From Saliniramus fredricksonii (GTDB lineage: Bacteria; Pseudomonadota; Alphaproteobacteria; Rhizobiales; Beijerinckiaceae), in the NCBI RefSeq assembly GCF_900094735.1, contig NZ_FMBM01000002.1, forward strand, positions 2,222,501-2,286,500: a stretch of 64,000 nucleotides of DNA, given 5' to 3'. Each line of letters begins with the position of its first letter. The first letter of the stretch is position 1. Both the position numbers and the translations under genes were made by a program. Below are positions 25,509-35,972 of this stretch, in pieces. The notes beneath the pieces were generated by a model. It saw only the letters and a program-made list of their open reading frames with translations, was not told the origin of the DNA and ran no database searches.

Positions 25509-27277
25509 GCGCGCACAAGGCCATCGATCCGATCATCCTCGCCCTGGTGCAAAACCGCCTCGACCACATTGCCCAGCAGATGGGACGGGTGATGGTGCGT
25601 ACGGCACGCAGCCCGATCTTCAGCCAGGCGCATGATTTTTCCTGTTTCCTCGCTGACGCCAAGGGCACCGTGGTCAGCCAGGCCGACGGCATCCCGATCC
25701 ATACCGGCGGCGGCGGTTTCGCCGCCCGCGCCATCGTGGCGCGTTTCGGTGGCGAGATCGCGCCCGGCGACGTGTTTCTATTGAACGATCCCTATGCGGC
25801 GGGCGGCAACCATCTGCCGGACTGGGTGATCGCGCGCCCGGTCTTCGTGGGCGATGATCATCTCGGCTTTGCCTGCAACCGCGCCCATCAATCCGATATC
25901 GGCGGCGGCGCGGCGGGCACCTACAATCCGCAGGCCACCGAGATCTTCCACGAAGGCCTGCGCCTGCCGGTGATGAAGCTGGTCGCGGCGGATGTGGTCC
26001 GCGAGGATCTGTGGGATCTGCTCAAGCTGAACTGCCGCACGCCCGATCTCCTCGACGGCGATCTGCGCGCGATGCTCGGCTCCACGCGTATCGGGGCAGA
26101 CCGCGTCACGGCGCTGGCGGAAGAGCTCGGCACCGACCAGGCGCGGGCCTGTTTCGCCGGCATTCTCGATTATGCCGAAGCGCGCTTTCGCGCCGTCATC
26201 CGCGATCTGCCCGACGGCACCTATCGCGGCGAGGACCGCACCGACAACGATTGCTTCGGCCCTGCCGACATCGTCACCCGGGTGGCGCTCACGATCGAAG
26301 GCGACAGCCTGACGGTGGATTTCACCGGCACGGACGACCAGATCCGCGGCTTCAAGAATTCCTCGCTGGCCAATACCGTCTCCGGCGTCTACACGGCGCT
26401 CTATTCCTTCTTCGATGCCGATCTGCCGCGCAACGAGGGCAGCTTTCGCGGCGTGACCATCATCGCGCCCGAGGGCAGCGTCGTGAATGCGCGCCCGCCC
26501 GCACCGATGACCATGTGCACGGTGTTTCCCGCCCATGACATCATCCATGCCTGCTGGCGGGCTCTCGGCCTCGCTGCGCCCGAGCGCGCGCTTGCCGGCT
26601 GGGCGCGCAACGTCTTCGGCGTCACCTCCGGTACGAAGGAAGGCGCCGACGAGCCCTTCGTCATGTATCACAACAACCTCGCCGCCGGCGGCGGCGCGAT
26701 CGAGGGCCGCGACGGCTTCAACCAGATCGGCCATCTGTGCACGCTGGGCGGCCTCACCATCCCCAATCTCGAAGTCTACGAGCAGATCTACCCGGTGCGG
26801 TATCTGCGCCAGGAATTCCGCTGCGATTCCGGCGGTGCGGGGCGCTATCGCGGCGGCACGGGGGTGGATTACGCGCTCGAAGTGATGGTGCCGGCGCTTT
26901 ATTCCTTCCGGGGCGAGGGTCTGCGCACACCCTCGGGCTACGGGGTCGAGGGCGGCGATTGGGGCGCGGCAGGGGCGATGCTGCTCTCGCCGCATGACGG
27001 ATCGGAGCCGGTCGAGGCCCCGCAATTCGGCCTGATGCAGCTCGGGCCGCTGCATTACCAGGCGGCCTCGCCGGGAGGCGGCGGCTGGGGCGATCCGAAG
27101 ACCCGCGATCCGCAGGCCGTTCTCGCCGATCTGCGTGACGGGATCATCAGCGCGCAGGCCGCGCGCGAAATCTACGCGGTGGTGCCCGGCGCCGACGGGA
27201 TGAGCCTCGATATGGCGCAGACGCAGGCGCTGCGGGAAGAGTGCGCCGGCGCAGCAGCTCAATCCGCGTCGTCGTAG
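25505..27277 (+). CDS. hyuB: Hydantoinase/oxoprolinase subunit B (HyuB-type)
   Basis: A 590-residue beta-type subunit that works with HyuA. Family signatures include SPIFSQAHDFSCFLADAKG, GDVFLLNDPYAAGGNHLPDW and HQSDIGGGAAGTYNPQATEI, plus the C-terminal GAGRYRGGTGVDY and SPGGGGWGDP stretches. The start overlaps the hyuA stop. Its last 19 bases overlap the end of the convergent phytase-like gene. It completes the regulator-importer-enzyme cluster that begins at 19803. Confidence 0.93.
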   Translation: MSAHKAIDPIILALVQNRLDHIAQQMGRVMVRTARSPIFSQAHDFSCFLADAKGTVVSQADGIPIHTGGGGFAARAIVARFGGEIAPGDVFLLNDPYAAGGNHLPDWVIARPVFVGDDHLGFACNRAHQSDIGGGAAGTYNPQATEIFHEGLRLPVMKLVAADVVREDLWDLLKLNCRTPDLLDGDLRAMLGSTRIGADRVTALAEELGTDQARACFAGILDYAEARFRAVIRDLPDGTYRGEDRTDNDCFGPADIVTRVALTIEGDSLTVDFTGTDDQIRGFKNSSLANTVSGVYTALYSFFDADLPRNEGSFRGVTIIAPEGSVVNARPPAPMTMCTVFPAHDIIHACWRALGLAAPERALAGWARNVFGVTSGTKEGADEPFVMYHNNLAAGGGAIEGRDGFNQIGHLCTLGGLTIPNLEVYEQIYPVRYLRQEFRCDSGGAGRYRGGTGVDYALEVMVPALYSFRGEGLRTPSGYGVEGGDWGAAGAMLLSPHDGSEPVEAPQFGLMQLGPLHYQAASPGGGGWGDPKTRDPQAVLADLRDGIISAQAAREIYAVVPGADGMSLDMAQTQALREECAGAAAQSASS

Positions 27278-28293
27278 TAGAATTCGAGCAGCAGCGTGCG
27301 TTGCAGGATCGAGAAATTGTCGTCGGAGATCAGGCTGAGCACGCGGCGCCCGTCCCGCGTGCGATGCGCGGCGAGACCTTCCATATTGTCGATCTGCTGA
27401 CCGGCCCCCGCCTCGAAGATGGCGGGGCCGTCGAGCACGGCGCCGGGGCGGAGATCGCCGCCGGGCAGGCGGCGGATGCGCGCGCCGACATCGCGCAGGA
27501 TACGGTAACGGCGCTCCAGAACGAGGATGTCGCCATTGTCGAGAAATTCCATATCGGTGATGTCGAACCCGTCATGGCGCGCCACGTCGAAGGCATGATA
27601 CGTCTCGCCATCGAGAATGTAGCCCTGCGTCGGCGCGCTCTCGCCCCGGTTCGTGCGCTCGCCGATCACGATGATCGCACCGGGAAAGGGGCTCGCATCC
27701 GGCGCGATGGCAATCGCTTCCGGCCCCGCATTGTGCGGCCAGTCGCGCATCTCGCGCGGCGTGGGCAGGAATTCTCCGCGCGCGGTTGGCCGATCCTCGG
27801 TGAGATCGAAGCGCATGATCGCGTTGGTGCGCTCGATGCCGATATGGGCGATGTCGTCCTTGATGGTGATGGCTTCGACGTCGTAATTCTCCGTGCGGCC
27901 GAGGGGCGTGCCATGGAAATCGCGGATCGGCGCCATCATCGCCGCGGCGAACCCGGATACGCCGTTCGCGTCCTCGGTCACATCTGCTGCGAACCAGTCC
28001 CCACGATCACTGACGGCGATCAGCCGCGCACCGTCGCGCGGACGCCAGAGCCCGGAAAAGCCGCCGAAACGGGGATAGGGATCGTTGATCTCGAGGCCGG
28101 AGCGGAAACTGAGTTCACCGAAGCGCGTACGGCTGCGATCATCGGCATCGAAGAACGGCAGGCGATCCACCTGCGGTGAAAGCGGCATGAGGCCGTTCGC
28201 CGGCGCGGCGGAACCGCCGAGCGCGGTTGCAGCGAGCGCACCGCCGGCAAGCCTTGCGCCGAGGCGCAGGGCGCCGCGACGGCTGAACCTCAC
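27259..28293 (-). CDS. Esterase-like activity of phytase family protein
   Basis: A 344-residue exported protein. The N-terminus has twin arginines ([19 protein letters not shown]) and a small-residue signal ending near GSAAPANG, so Tat or Sec export is likely. The body is a beta-propeller-type phytase-like domain with repeats such as [33 protein letters not shown] and [16 protein letters not shown]. Catalytic activity is not established for most members. The start overlaps the cobT stop (ATGA), linking it to cobT translation. Confidence 0.85.
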   Translation of the reverse strand: MRFSRRGALRLGARLAGGALAATALGGSAAPANGLMPLSPQVDRLPFFDADDRSRTRFGELSFRSGLEINDPYPRFGGFSGLWRPRDGARLIAVSDRGDWFAADVTEDANGVSGFAAAMMAPIRDFHGTPLGRTENYDVEAITIKDDIAHIGIERTNAIMRFDLTEDRPTARGEFLPTPREMRDWPHNAGPEAIAIAPDASPFPGAIIVIGERTNRGESAPTQGYILDGETYHAFDVARHDGFDITDMEFLDNGDILVLERRYRILRDVGARIRRLPGGDLRPGAVLDGPAIFEAGAGQQIDNMEGLAAHRTRDGRRVLSLISDDNFSILQRTLLLEFYYDDAD

Positions 28294-30185
28294 CGGCGCC
28301 CCCCGCCGATCTTGCGGCGCGGCCCCTGGCCGGGGACTTCGTCCTCGAACAATTCGGCGAGTTTCTCCGTCATCACACCGCCGAGTTCCTCGGCATCGAC
28401 GATGGTCACCGCGCGGCGATAATAGCGGGTCACGTCGTGGCCGATGCCGACGGCGATGAGCTGTACCGGCGAGCGGGTCTCGATCTCCTCGATCACCCGG
28501 CGCAGATGCTTTTCCAGATAATTGCCGGCATTCACCGAAAGTGTCGAATCGTCGACCGGCGCACCGTCGGAGATCACCATCAGGATGCGCCTTTGTTCGG
28601 GGCGGCCGAGCAGGCGCTCATGCGCCCAGGTCAGCGCCTCGCCGTCGATATTCTCCTTCAGGAGCCCTTCGCGCATCATCAGCCCAAGATTGCGACGGGC
28701 GCGGCGCCAGGGGGCGTCGGCGGATTTGTAGATGATGTGGCGCAGATCGTTGAGGCGACCGGGATTGGGCGGCTTGCCCGCTTGCAGCCATTGCTCGCGC
28801 GATTGCCCCCCCTTCCAGGCGCGCGTGGTGAAGCCGAGGATCTCGACCTTGACGCCGCAGCGCTCCAGCGTGCGCGCGAGAATATCGGCACAGGTGGCGG
28901 CCACGGTGATCGGGCGTCCGCGCATGGAGCCGGAATTGTCGATCAGGAGGGTCACGACAGTGTCGCGGAACTGTGTGTCCTTCTCCTGCTTGAAGGAGAG
29001 CGCCTGGAACGGATCCATCACGACACGCGTCAGGCGCGCGGGATCAAGAATGCCTTCTTCGAGATCGAAATCCCAGGAGCGGTTCTGCTGCGCCATCAAC
29101 CGGCGTTGCAGGCGGTTGGCGAGACGACCGACGACGCCCTGCAGATTGGACAACTGCTTGTCGAGATAGGCGCGCAGGCGCGCGAGTTCCTCGGCCTCGC
29201 AGAGTTCCTCGGCCTGGATCATCTCGTCGAATTTCTGGGTATAGGCTTTGTAATCACCGGCGCGGGAATCGTTGGCGCCGCTGGGCGGACGCCAGGATTC
29301 GGAGGCTTCCTCCGAATCGGCGTCTTCCATGTCCTCGGGCATCTCGCTGGTCGGGCCCTCTGCGGCTTCCTGAGCGCCTTCCTGCATCTCCTCGTCACCG
29401 TCATCGGTGATTTCCACCTCGGCGCGCTCGCCCTCGGCGCCTTCCTCGCCTTCGCCCTCCTGCTCCTCGTCGTTCTCCTGCTCCTGCTCGTTTTCCTGCT
29501 CGTCATCCTCCTGGCTCTCGAGGGGTACCTCCTCGCCCATGTCGAGGGAGGTGAGCAATTCGCGCACGGAACGGGCAAACCGGCCCTGGTCTTCGAGATT
29601 GCCGAGCAACGCGTCGAGATTTTCGCCCGCGCGTTCCTCGATATGGCCGCGCCAGAGATCGACGATCTTCTGCGCGGCCCTGGGCGGGGCGCGCCCGGTC
29701 AGGCGCTCGCGCACCATCAGCGAGATCGCATCCTCGATCGGGGCATCGGCGCGGTCGGTGATATCCTCGTATTTGCCACCGCGATGGTAGCGGTCTTCCA
29801 GCATGGCATCGAGATTGCTGCCCACGCCCTGCATGCGCCGCGTGCCGATCGATTCGACCCGGGCCTGCTCGACCGCGTCATAGACGGCGCGCGCATCCTG
29901 CGCCTCGGGCGCGAGCTTGCGGTGGATGCCGGCATCATGACAGGCAAGACGCAGGGCCATCGAATCGGCATTGCCGCGCAGGACGGCGAGATCATGCGAG
30001 GACATCTTGCGCGGTGGCTCGGGCAGGCGGGCCTTGTCCGACATCAGCACGGGCCGGTCGGCAGCGTAGGTCACCTCGAATTCCGGCATGCGCGCGATGG
30101 CCCGCAGGCAGGACGCGACCGAGCGCTTGACAGGCTCGTTCGGGGCTTCCCTGGTTTCGCCCGGTTTGCGGTTCGAGATCGACAT
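28290..30185 (-). CDS. cobT: Cobaltochelatase subunit CobT
   Basis: A 631-residue subunit of the aerobic cobaltochelatase, which inserts Co2+ into hydrogenobyrinate diamide with CobN and CobS. Features are the N-terminal CobT domain, a long acidic Glu/Asp-rich linker (about residues 215-300), and the C-terminal von Willebrand-type domain. The metal-binding motif is [13 protein letters not shown], and [12 protein letters not shown] follows later. Length is normal. It lies about 93 bases after cobS. cobN and the other cob genes are not in the window, and I saw no cobalamin riboswitch. Confidence 0.96.
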   Translation of the reverse strand: MSISNRKPGETREAPNEPVKRSVASCLRAIARMPEFEVTYAADRPVLMSDKARLPEPPRKMSSHDLAVLRGNADSMALRLACHDAGIHRKLAPEAQDARAVYDAVEQARVESIGTRRMQGVGSNLDAMLEDRYHRGGKYEDITDRADAPIEDAISLMVRERLTGRAPPRAAQKIVDLWRGHIEERAGENLDALLGNLEDQGRFARSVRELLTSLDMGEEVPLESQEDDEQENEQEQENDEEQEGEGEEGAEGERAEVEITDDGDEEMQEGAQEAAEGPTSEMPEDMEDADSEEASESWRPPSGANDSRAGDYKAYTQKFDEMIQAEELCEAEELARLRAYLDKQLSNLQGVVGRLANRLQRRLMAQQNRSWDFDLEEGILDPARLTRVVMDPFQALSFKQEKDTQFRDTVVTLLIDNSGSMRGRPITVAATCADILARTLERCGVKVEILGFTTRAWKGGQSREQWLQAGKPPNPGRLNDLRHIIYKSADAPWRRARRNLGLMMREGLLKENIDGEALTWAHERLLGRPEQRRILMVISDGAPVDDSTLSVNAGNYLEKHLRRVIEEIETRSPVQLIAVGIGHDVTRYYRRAVTIVDAEELGGVMTEKLAELFEDEVPGQGPRRKIGGGRR

Positions 30186-30278
30186 GCGTCTTCGGCTCCG
30201 GTTGATGGGGCGGGCGCAGCGACTGTCCGCGCCCGTCCTGCCGTCCCCTCGAAAGAGGCTATGGTTGGCCCCTGGGCG

Positions 30279-31283
30279 TCAGCTCAGCGCGACATTGGCG
30301 GCGCTTTGCGGCAATTCCTCACCGAAGCAGCGCTGATAGAATTCCGCCACGAGGGAGCGCTCGAGCTCGTCGCACTTGTTGAGGAAGGTGAGCTGGAAGG
30401 CGAAGCCGATATCGTTAAAGATCTCGGCATTCTCCGCCCAGATGATCACCGTACGCGGGCTCATCACGGTCGACAGATCGCCGTTGATGAAGGCGTTGCG
30501 GGTGAGATCGGCCAGGCGCACCATCTTGCTCACGGAATCACGGCCCTCATCCGTCTTGGCGAAGGATTTCACCTTGGACAGGATGATCTCGACCTCGTTG
30601 TCGTGCGGCAAATAGTTCAGATTGGTGACGATCGACCAGCGGTCCATCTGGGCCTGGTTGATCTGCTGCGTGCCGTGATACAGCCCCGAAGTGTCACCGA
30701 GCCCGATCGTGTTGGCCGTGGCGAACAGCCGGAAGGCGGGATGCGGGCGGATCACACGGCTCTGGTCGAGCAGGGTGAGCCGGCCCGAGGATTCCAGCAC
30801 GCGCTGGATCACGAACATCACGTCCGGGCGTCCGGCATCGTATTCGTCGAAGACGAGCGCGACATTGTGCTGATAGGCCCAGGGCAGGATCCCGTCGCGG
30901 AATTCCGTGATCTGCTTGCCGTCCTTGAGAACGATCGCATCCTTGCCGACGAGATCGATACGCGAGACGTGGCTGTCCAGGTTGATGCGCACGCAAGGCC
31001 AGTTCAGGCGTGCGGCGACCTGCTCGATATGCGTCGATTTGCCGGTACCATGATAGCCCGTGACCATCACGCGGCGGTTATAGGCAAAGCCTGCCAGGAT
31101 CGCGAGGGTGGTCTGCTTGTCGAACAGGTAATCCGGGTCGTAATCCGGCACATAGCTGTCGCCCTTGCTGTAGGCCGGCACTTCGAGATCGCTGTCGATG
31201 CCGAAGGCCTTGCGCACGGAAACTTTGGTATCCGGCAGAGCGACGGGCTTGTCGGCCGTGGGGGTCTCGATGGTGTCCTGCAT
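30279..31283 (-). CDS. cobS: Cobaltochelatase subunit CobS
   Basis: A 334-residue AAA+ ATPase partner of CobT. Walker A is GYHGTGKST at residues 76-84, and Walker B is in [15 protein letters not shown]. The sensor region [20 protein letters not shown] and the arginine-containing DRWSIV stretch match MoxR/CobS proteins. The ATG at 31283 was chosen because the family starts close to here; the in-frame extension to 31373 has no family similarity. It forms a transcription unit with cobT. Confidence 0.96.
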   Translation of the reverse strand: MQDTIETPTADKPVALPDTKVSVRKAFGIDSDLEVPAYSKGDSYVPDYDPDYLFDKQTTLAILAGFAYNRRVMVTGYHGTGKSTHIEQVAARLNWPCVRINLDSHVSRIDLVGKDAIVLKDGKQITEFRDGILPWAYQHNVALVFDEYDAGRPDVMFVIQRVLESSGRLTLLDQSRVIRPHPAFRLFATANTIGLGDTSGLYHGTQQINQAQMDRWSIVTNLNYLPHDNEVEIILSKVKSFAKTDEGRDSVSKMVRLADLTRNAFINGDLSTVMSPRTVIIWAENAEIFNDIGFAFQLTFLNKCDELERSLVAEFYQRCFGEELPQSAANVALS

Positions 31284-31421
31284 ACATGCCTCTCTCGATG
31301 CGGTCGGCTCAAACGCGGTCGCACGCGACCGGACTGTCGCACTTTCGTTAAACCTCTCGGCGCCACGGCGCAATCACGCGAAGCTCATAAGAGGGTTGCG
31401 TGTTTGAGCCTGCCGCCTGCC

Positions 31422-32054
31422 TCAGCACAGCCCCGCCGCCTTGAGCGTGTCATGTGCACGGATGATGTCACGCAGACGTTCCTCAAAGGAACGGTCGCCG
31501 CCGTGGGCATCCGGATGAAAGCGCTTGACCAGGGTCTTGTACGTCGCCCTGATGGTGGCGGCGTCTGCGGTTTCGTCAAGGCCGAGCACGTCGAGGGCGC
31601 GGATGGCGGGGCCGGAAAGCCGCCGGCGCGGCGGTTCCGGTTCCGCCTTGCGGGGCTGCGCGATACCTTCCGAACGCAATACGCCGAGTGGGTCGGAATA
31701 TTCCCAATCCCTTGCCACACCAGCCGTGGCACCGGCCCTGCGTGCGGTCGCACCGCGCTCTACCCCCATGGACCATGTGGGGCGATGGCCGACCACCGCA
31801 TCCTTCTGGAAAGCGGCAACGGCATCGTCGCTCATGCCGTTGAAGTAGTTGTACTTGGTATTGTATTCGCGCACGTGCTGAAGGCAGAAGCGATAATACT
31901 GCCCCTCCGCCCCGCGCCCCTTGGGTGCGCGGTATTGCCCCGGCTCCTTGCAGCCGGGGAACTCGCAGGTCGGCGCGCGCGAATCGCCACTGGCCTCCTC
32001 GGCCTTGCGCGGCTTGATCCTGATGCGGTCGAACAGAGGCGATTTCAGATCCAT
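31422..32054 (-). CDS. DnaJ domain-containing protein
   Basis: A 210-residue protein with a C-terminal J domain (about residues 150-208: RALDVLGLDETADAATIRATYKTLVKRFHPDAHGG) carrying the HPD motif that stimulates DnaK. The N-terminal 100 residues contain conserved cysteines (CEFPGC, YRFCLQHVREYN) and WSMG. This pattern is typical of the Hyphomicrobiales DnaJ-like gene found next to cobS and bolA. It is probably a cytosolic co-chaperone. It is divergent from bolA. Confidence 0.9.
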   Translation of the reverse strand: MDLKSPLFDRIRIKPRKAEEASGDSRAPTCEFPGCKEPGQYRAPKGRGAEGQYYRFCLQHVREYNTKYNYFNGMSDDAVAAFQKDAVVGHRPTWSMGVERGATARRAGATAGVARDWEYSDPLGVLRSEGIAQPRKAEPEPPRRRLSGPAIRALDVLGLDETADAATIRATYKTLVKRFHPDAHGGDRSFEERLRDIIRAHDTLKAAGLC

Positions 32055-32370
32055 GACACGAGCGATTATGTGTGTTGCGGCGCGATCGGCAAGAGCTTTT
32101 GCTGCATAAATCAGATGTCATGGAGCAAAGGCCGTCGATTGCGCCTTGGTGGAACGACCGGCACCGGTCGCCGGTGTCGCGATTCGGTATAGCGGTCGAA
32201 ATCTTTCCACGCGGTTTCGCCGACCGGCATGCGCCTCATCGCCGCGCATTTCCCGTGGATGGAATCCTGTTTGCTCGCGCCCCCATTGCGCAGCCGCCCG
32301 CATGACGCCATATCGCCCTCGAGCCGGATCGCGCAATGCGGGACCCGGTCACAGCGATGAGAGGCACCGG

Positions 32371-32637
32371 ATGAGCATGCAATCCCTGATCGAATCCCGT
32401 TTACGCGAAACCCTGGCTCCCAGCCAGTTATCCGTGATCGACGAATCGCACCTGCATGCCGGCCATGCCGGCTGGCGCGAAGGCGGCGAGACACATTTTC
32501 GCGTGGAGATCACGGCAGACGCGTTTGCCGGGCAGAACCGGGTCGCACGCCATCGCATGGTCAACACGGCGCTGACCGAAGCCTTCGACAGAGGACTGCA
32601 CGCGCTCGCGCTCAAGGCCCGTGCGCCGGGCGAATGA
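32371..32637 (+). CDS. bolA: BolA family protein
   Basis: An 88-residue BolA/IbaG-type protein with the class II KH-like fold. The signatures are SVIDESHLHAGHAGWREGGE, THFRVEITADAFAGQNRVARHRMV, and the ALALKA ending. It probably works with a monothiol glutaredoxin in iron-sulfur trafficking. The ATG at 32371 matches the family start; the longer frame upstream is not coding. It sits divergent to the DnaJ-domain gene. Confidence 0.94.
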   Translation: MSMQSLIESRLRETLAPSQLSVIDESHLHAGHAGWREGGETHFRVEITADAFAGQNRVARHRMVNTALTEAFDRGLHALALKARAPGE

Positions 32638-32655
32638 GGGCAGCGCGCGCCGCGC

Positions 32656-33213
32656 TCATTCGACGCGGGCGAAGACCAGCCCATCGAACATGTCGCAGCT
32701 CGGCCCGTCAGCCGCGAGTTCGAACCCGTCCGGCGCGGAACTGACCAGACAGGTCATCGGGAATTCACCAGGATCGGTTTCCTCGGCGACGTTCGACATG
32801 GTGAACATATCACCGTAGACGCGCAGATCGCCATTCAGCGTGCGGTCGGTCGATTCGATCTCGAGGGTGAAATCGCCTTCTTCCGTGATCGAGAGATGAA
32901 ACTCCTCGGCACGATAATCACCGGCATCGAACGGCGCGTCAGCGAAGACCGAATGGACGGATTCGTCGATGTCGCCAAGCGCCTCGACACCTTCCTCGAA
33001 CACGGCCGAGGGGGCCGGTGGCGCTTCGGTTGTGCGCGGGAGATCATCCGGCATTCCCTCGGGCGCTTCGGGCATCGCCTCTTCGGGCGCATCCTGCGCG
33101 GGTGCTTCCGCGACCGGCGGCGGGGACGACTGCTCTGTCTCGGCCGTCTGTTGATCGCCACAGGCGGCAAGCGCGAGGATCGCCAACACCGGCGTGACTT
33201 TCAGAATGCGCAT
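32656..33213 (-). CDS. Hypothetical lipoprotein
   Basis: A 185-residue protein with a lipoprotein signal (LKVTPVLAILALAACGD; lipobox LAAC, Cys18). A disordered Pro/Ala/Glu-rich linker to about residue 70 is followed by a compact beta-rich domain with two cysteines (MTCLVSS and PSCDMFDG) that may pair. No family is recognised. It is likely anchored in the outer or inner membrane facing the periplasm. The frame could extend to 33264 but the signal sets the start at 33213. It converges on bolA with an 18-base gap. Confidence 0.75.
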   Translation of the reverse strand: MRILKVTPVLAILALAACGDQQTAETEQSSPPPVAEAPAQDAPEEAMPEAPEGMPDDLPRTTEAPPAPSAVFEEGVEALGDIDESVHSVFADAPFDAGDYRAEEFHLSITEEGDFTLEIESTDRTLNGDLRVYGDMFTMSNVAEETDPGEFPMTCLVSSAPDGFELAADGPSCDMFDGLVFARVE

Positions 33214-33386
33214 AAGAAGACTCCTGTCGCGTCCTTTTCGGGACGACCCGATCGTGGCCGCCATTGCTCGGGGAGAGCAAGCGTGGGCGAAATCGTCAAG
33301 CCCGGTTCACGCGAAACCGCTCCCATCGCTGCAAAATGGTGCACCGGCCATGTGATCGCAAGGGCATGCGCCCCGAAACACCGGGA

Positions 33387-34523
33387 TCATCTCGCATCGG
33401 AAGGCGGCATGCTGTCCGGGGAGACGATGCGCACCGGTGCGCGATCAGCCGGGACGTAACCCTGGCCGCTACCGGGAGCCGGCGCCTCTTCGCCCTCCTC
33501 ACGGGTCACGACACGATCCCGCTCGAGCCCGTCGATCCGGATGCCTGCGGATTCATCGCCCGATGTCGGCGCTTCCTCGCTGCGGCGCGCAGCCTCCTGC
33601 GCGGCCTCGTCGAAGACTTCCGTCGCGGCCTCCTGTTCGAGGCGCCGGGCGCGGGCCGCCTCGCGCAGTTCCGCCGGCAGCGAAAGCTCGCGGGCGAGGG
33701 CCGTATCCACGAGAATGTCGTCCTCACGGGTGCCGATCATGCGCTGGGCGCCGGAAAGCGCTTCCGACCAGCTCTCATCCTCACGGCGGCAGGAGCAGGT
33801 CGGATCGAAGGTCGTGCGATAGCGGAACGCATTGGGCAGCGATGTATAAGTCATGCCATCGGCGCCGATGGCCGATTCGAGCTCGCTGTCACCGCTCATG
33901 TAGAACAGACGCGTGGGCGCGTTCGGGCATTGCGCCTGGCAGAGTCGTTCAGCCTCGTCAGCGCTCACGCCACGGGCGAAGAGCGGGAAGAAATAGCCGT
34001 CACAACTGCGCACGCAGATCGGCTCGGCGCCGGCGCGGCGGGCAAAGGTATCGTCGAGAAGCGGCATGTCCTCCTCCTGATCGAAACCCGGATCGTCGCG
34101 CCCGAACAAGCCATCGAGGAAGCCGCGACGCGCCTGGCGGGGTTCGCAATGACGAGCGATGGCCGCGAGCAATTCCTGACGGCGGTCTTCGCTGGCCTGT
34201 GAAGCCTGCCGGATGAGGAGGTTGTAGTTCTCTTCCATGGCTTCGATGCGGTCGCGCGCGGCAGCGCATTCGGAGGAGGGCGGGGCGTCGAACAGGCTGC
34301 GTCCGCGATCGCAATCGAGTTGCTGATAATAGCGCACCATGCGGTTGAGTTCGGCGCGCTGTTGCTCGGCCATATCCGCATAATTCTGACCGCCGCCCCG
34401 TTCCAGATTGCGCAATTCGGCGCGATAATCCTCGCACAGGCTGGTCTGCGCCTGCGCGCTGCCGACGAGAATTGCTGCGCCGAAACAGACTGCGGCAATG
34501 CGTGTCATCAGGGAATTATTCAT
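33387..34523 (-). CDS. DUF2865 domain-containing exported protein
   Basis: A 378-residue protein with a Sec signal ending AQAQ near residue 26. A coiled-coil region follows (RAELRNLERGG ... MAEQQRAELNRMVRYYQQLDCDRG), and then the cysteine-rich DUF2865 core ICVRSCDGYFFPLFARG, ERLCQAQCPNA and PTCSCRRED. Such proteins are common in Hyphomicrobiales and of unknown function; a role at the envelope is likely. The C-terminal 100 residues are acidic and low-complexity. The start is fixed at ATG 34523 by the signal peptide. Confidence 0.85.
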   Translation of the reverse strand: MNNSLMTRIAAVCFGAAILVGSAQAQTSLCEDYRAELRNLERGGGQNYADMAEQQRAELNRMVRYYQQLDCDRGRSLFDAPPSSECAAARDRIEAMEENYNLLIRQASQASEDRRQELLAAIARHCEPRQARRGFLDGLFGRDDPGFDQEEDMPLLDDTFARRAGAEPICVRSCDGYFFPLFARGVSADEAERLCQAQCPNAPTRLFYMSGDSELESAIGADGMTYTSLPNAFRYRTTFDPTCSCRREDESWSEALSGAQRMIGTREDDILVDTALARELSLPAELREAARARRLEQEAATEVFDEAAQEAARRSEEAPTSGDESAGIRIDGLERDRVVTREEGEEAPAPGSGQGYVPADRAPVRIVSPDSMPPSDAR

Positions 34524-34716
34524 GGATCGACCGTCTTCTCGTCGTGTCGGTTGCCGCAATTCTTCCAGCACGCGCGGTGCGCCGGAATCGCGCTGATGTC
34601 CAGAGCGATGTGCGCCACCACACCGGCTACGAATCGTCGTGAGTGGCTTCATGACGGAAGAATATGATCAAATCCGGACAAGTGCAGCTTTCGCGCCGGA
34701 TTTTTTTGCCGCCGGA

Positions 34717-35064
34717 TTACTGGCTGCAGGCGATCATCAGCGGGCGCGACTGCGTCCGGGCGGCACCATCGCTCATGATGGCGCCGATATCGGCGAAACC
34801 GCCCATCATTTCACGCCGGATCTCTCCGTATTCCCTGACGGCGCCGTAGCCATGCGCTTCACACCATGCCTGGGCGACGATATCGCCGCAGGTTTCGCCG
34901 CCCGTCAGACAATCGGCGATGCCGTAGCCTTCGCTGGCGGGAATGACGAAAGTGGCCCGATCACCGATGAAGGCGCGCGATTCGGTCGTGGAAACCAGTG
35001 TGAAGGAGGTCACGAGCGCACCCGCGAGTGTGATGAAGCCGAAAGCGGCGAAGGCGCGGCGCAT
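34717..35064 (-). CDS. Hypothetical exported protein
   Basis: A 115-residue protein with a hydrophobic N-terminal signal (residues 5-24, AAFGFITLAGALVTSFTLVS). A mature part follows with four cysteines (DCLTGGETCGD, QAWCEAHGYG and the C-terminal ACSQ), probably disulfide-bonded in the periplasm. I recall similar small proteins in Hyphomicrobiales but can name no function. It lies in a run of minus-strand genes. Confidence 0.7.
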   Translation of the reverse strand: MRRAFAAFGFITLAGALVTSFTLVSTTESRAFIGDRATFVIPASEGYGIADCLTGGETCGDIVAQAWCEAHGYGAVREYGEIRREMMGGFADIGAIMSDGAARTQSRPLMIACSQ

Positions 35065-35138
35065 GAACGATCTCCCGGGCGGGGGCCGTCGGACCCAACG
35101 GTTTCCGGCAGTATCGCGAATATCGTATTAACGACCCG

Positions 35139-35903
35139 TTAACGACGGCGCGCCATGAGCCAGATGATGTCGACCGTGAATGACCAGGCGAGCGCCACCA
35201 GAGCAGTCAGCGCCAGCGCGGTCGCTGCGATCCCTGTGATGAAGGGGGTCACCAGCGCGATCAGCACCGCACCCTGCAGCACGCAGACGGCCTTGCGTCG
35301 CATTGATTCAGGCAGATCACGACGCAGCCGGGGCACGAGTGCCCGCGCCGCCATGAACAGGTAATAGGTGGTACCGATCAGCAGAACCCAGGCACCGACC
35401 TTGCCCAGCGCGATTGCCGCAACAGCAAGCAGCATCAGCAGCAACGCGTCGATTTCCATGTCGAAACGGGCGCCGAAGCGCGAGGTCAGGCCCTGGCGTC
35501 GTGCAACCGCACCGTCGAACCCGTCAAGGGAGAGGGAGACGACGGCAGCGGCAAAAAACAGCCAGTCGGCCCGCTCACCCCAGAAGGTGAACAGCGTGTG
35601 GTGCTCGACGAGCAGGCCGATCAGCAGACAATTGATCACGGCGCGTGTGAGTGTCACGGCATTCGCGATGCCGAACCGGTCATGGGGATGGTAGCGGTCG
35701 ATCCGGGCCATCACGACGGCCCCGATCACGAGATACGGCACAGCCGCGCCCGGGAACAGAATCCAGCCAGCCCCTCCCGCCCAGAGGATCACGGTCGCGG
35801 CTGTGACGAGGGCGACGAAACCCGTCGCAAGCGCAAGCAGCGTATCCTGCCGTCGCAGCGTCGAGCATGTCGCCGGAAGGGCGGAGGCGCTGTCGTACTT
35901 CAT
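35139..35903 (-). CDS. CDP-alcohol phosphatidyltransferase family protein
   Basis: A 254-residue inner-membrane enzyme. The catalytic motif of the family is complete: LDGFDGAVARRQGLTSRFG followed by ARFDMEID, fitting D-G-x2-A-R-x8-G-x3-D-x3-D, with the last Asp as base. About six hydrophobic segments surround it. It transfers a phosphatidyl group from CDP-diacylglycerol to an alcohol; the acceptor (glycerol phosphate, inositol, choline or other) is not determined. The N-terminal region carries two extra hydrophobic segments before the core. It is followed by rpoH on its upstream side. Confidence 0.88.
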   Translation of the reverse strand: MKYDSASALPATCSTLRRQDTLLALATGFVALVTAATVILWAGGAGWILFPGAAVPYLVIGAVVMARIDRYHPHDRFGIANAVTLTRAVINCLLIGLLVEHHTLFTFWGERADWLFFAAAVVSLSLDGFDGAVARRQGLTSRFGARFDMEIDALLLMLLAVAAIALGKVGAWVLLIGTTYYLFMAARALVPRLRRDLPESMRRKAVCVLQGAVLIALVTPFITGIAATALALTALVALAWSFTVDIIWLMARRR

Positions 35904-35972
35904 TGCGGTATTCCCAACACCCCGGCAACGGCTTTGTTCCCGGCGGAGCCACCGGGAACAGGACGGCGCCGC

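Noticed and set aside
30186-31421. Cobalamin riboswitch near cobS/cobT
   Set aside because: No B12-box-like sequence was visible in the spacers around these genes.
28437-32192. 1251-codon plus-strand frame opposite cobT, cobS and the DnaJ gene
   Set aside because: A high-GC shadow frame; the minus-strand genes have clear family motifs.
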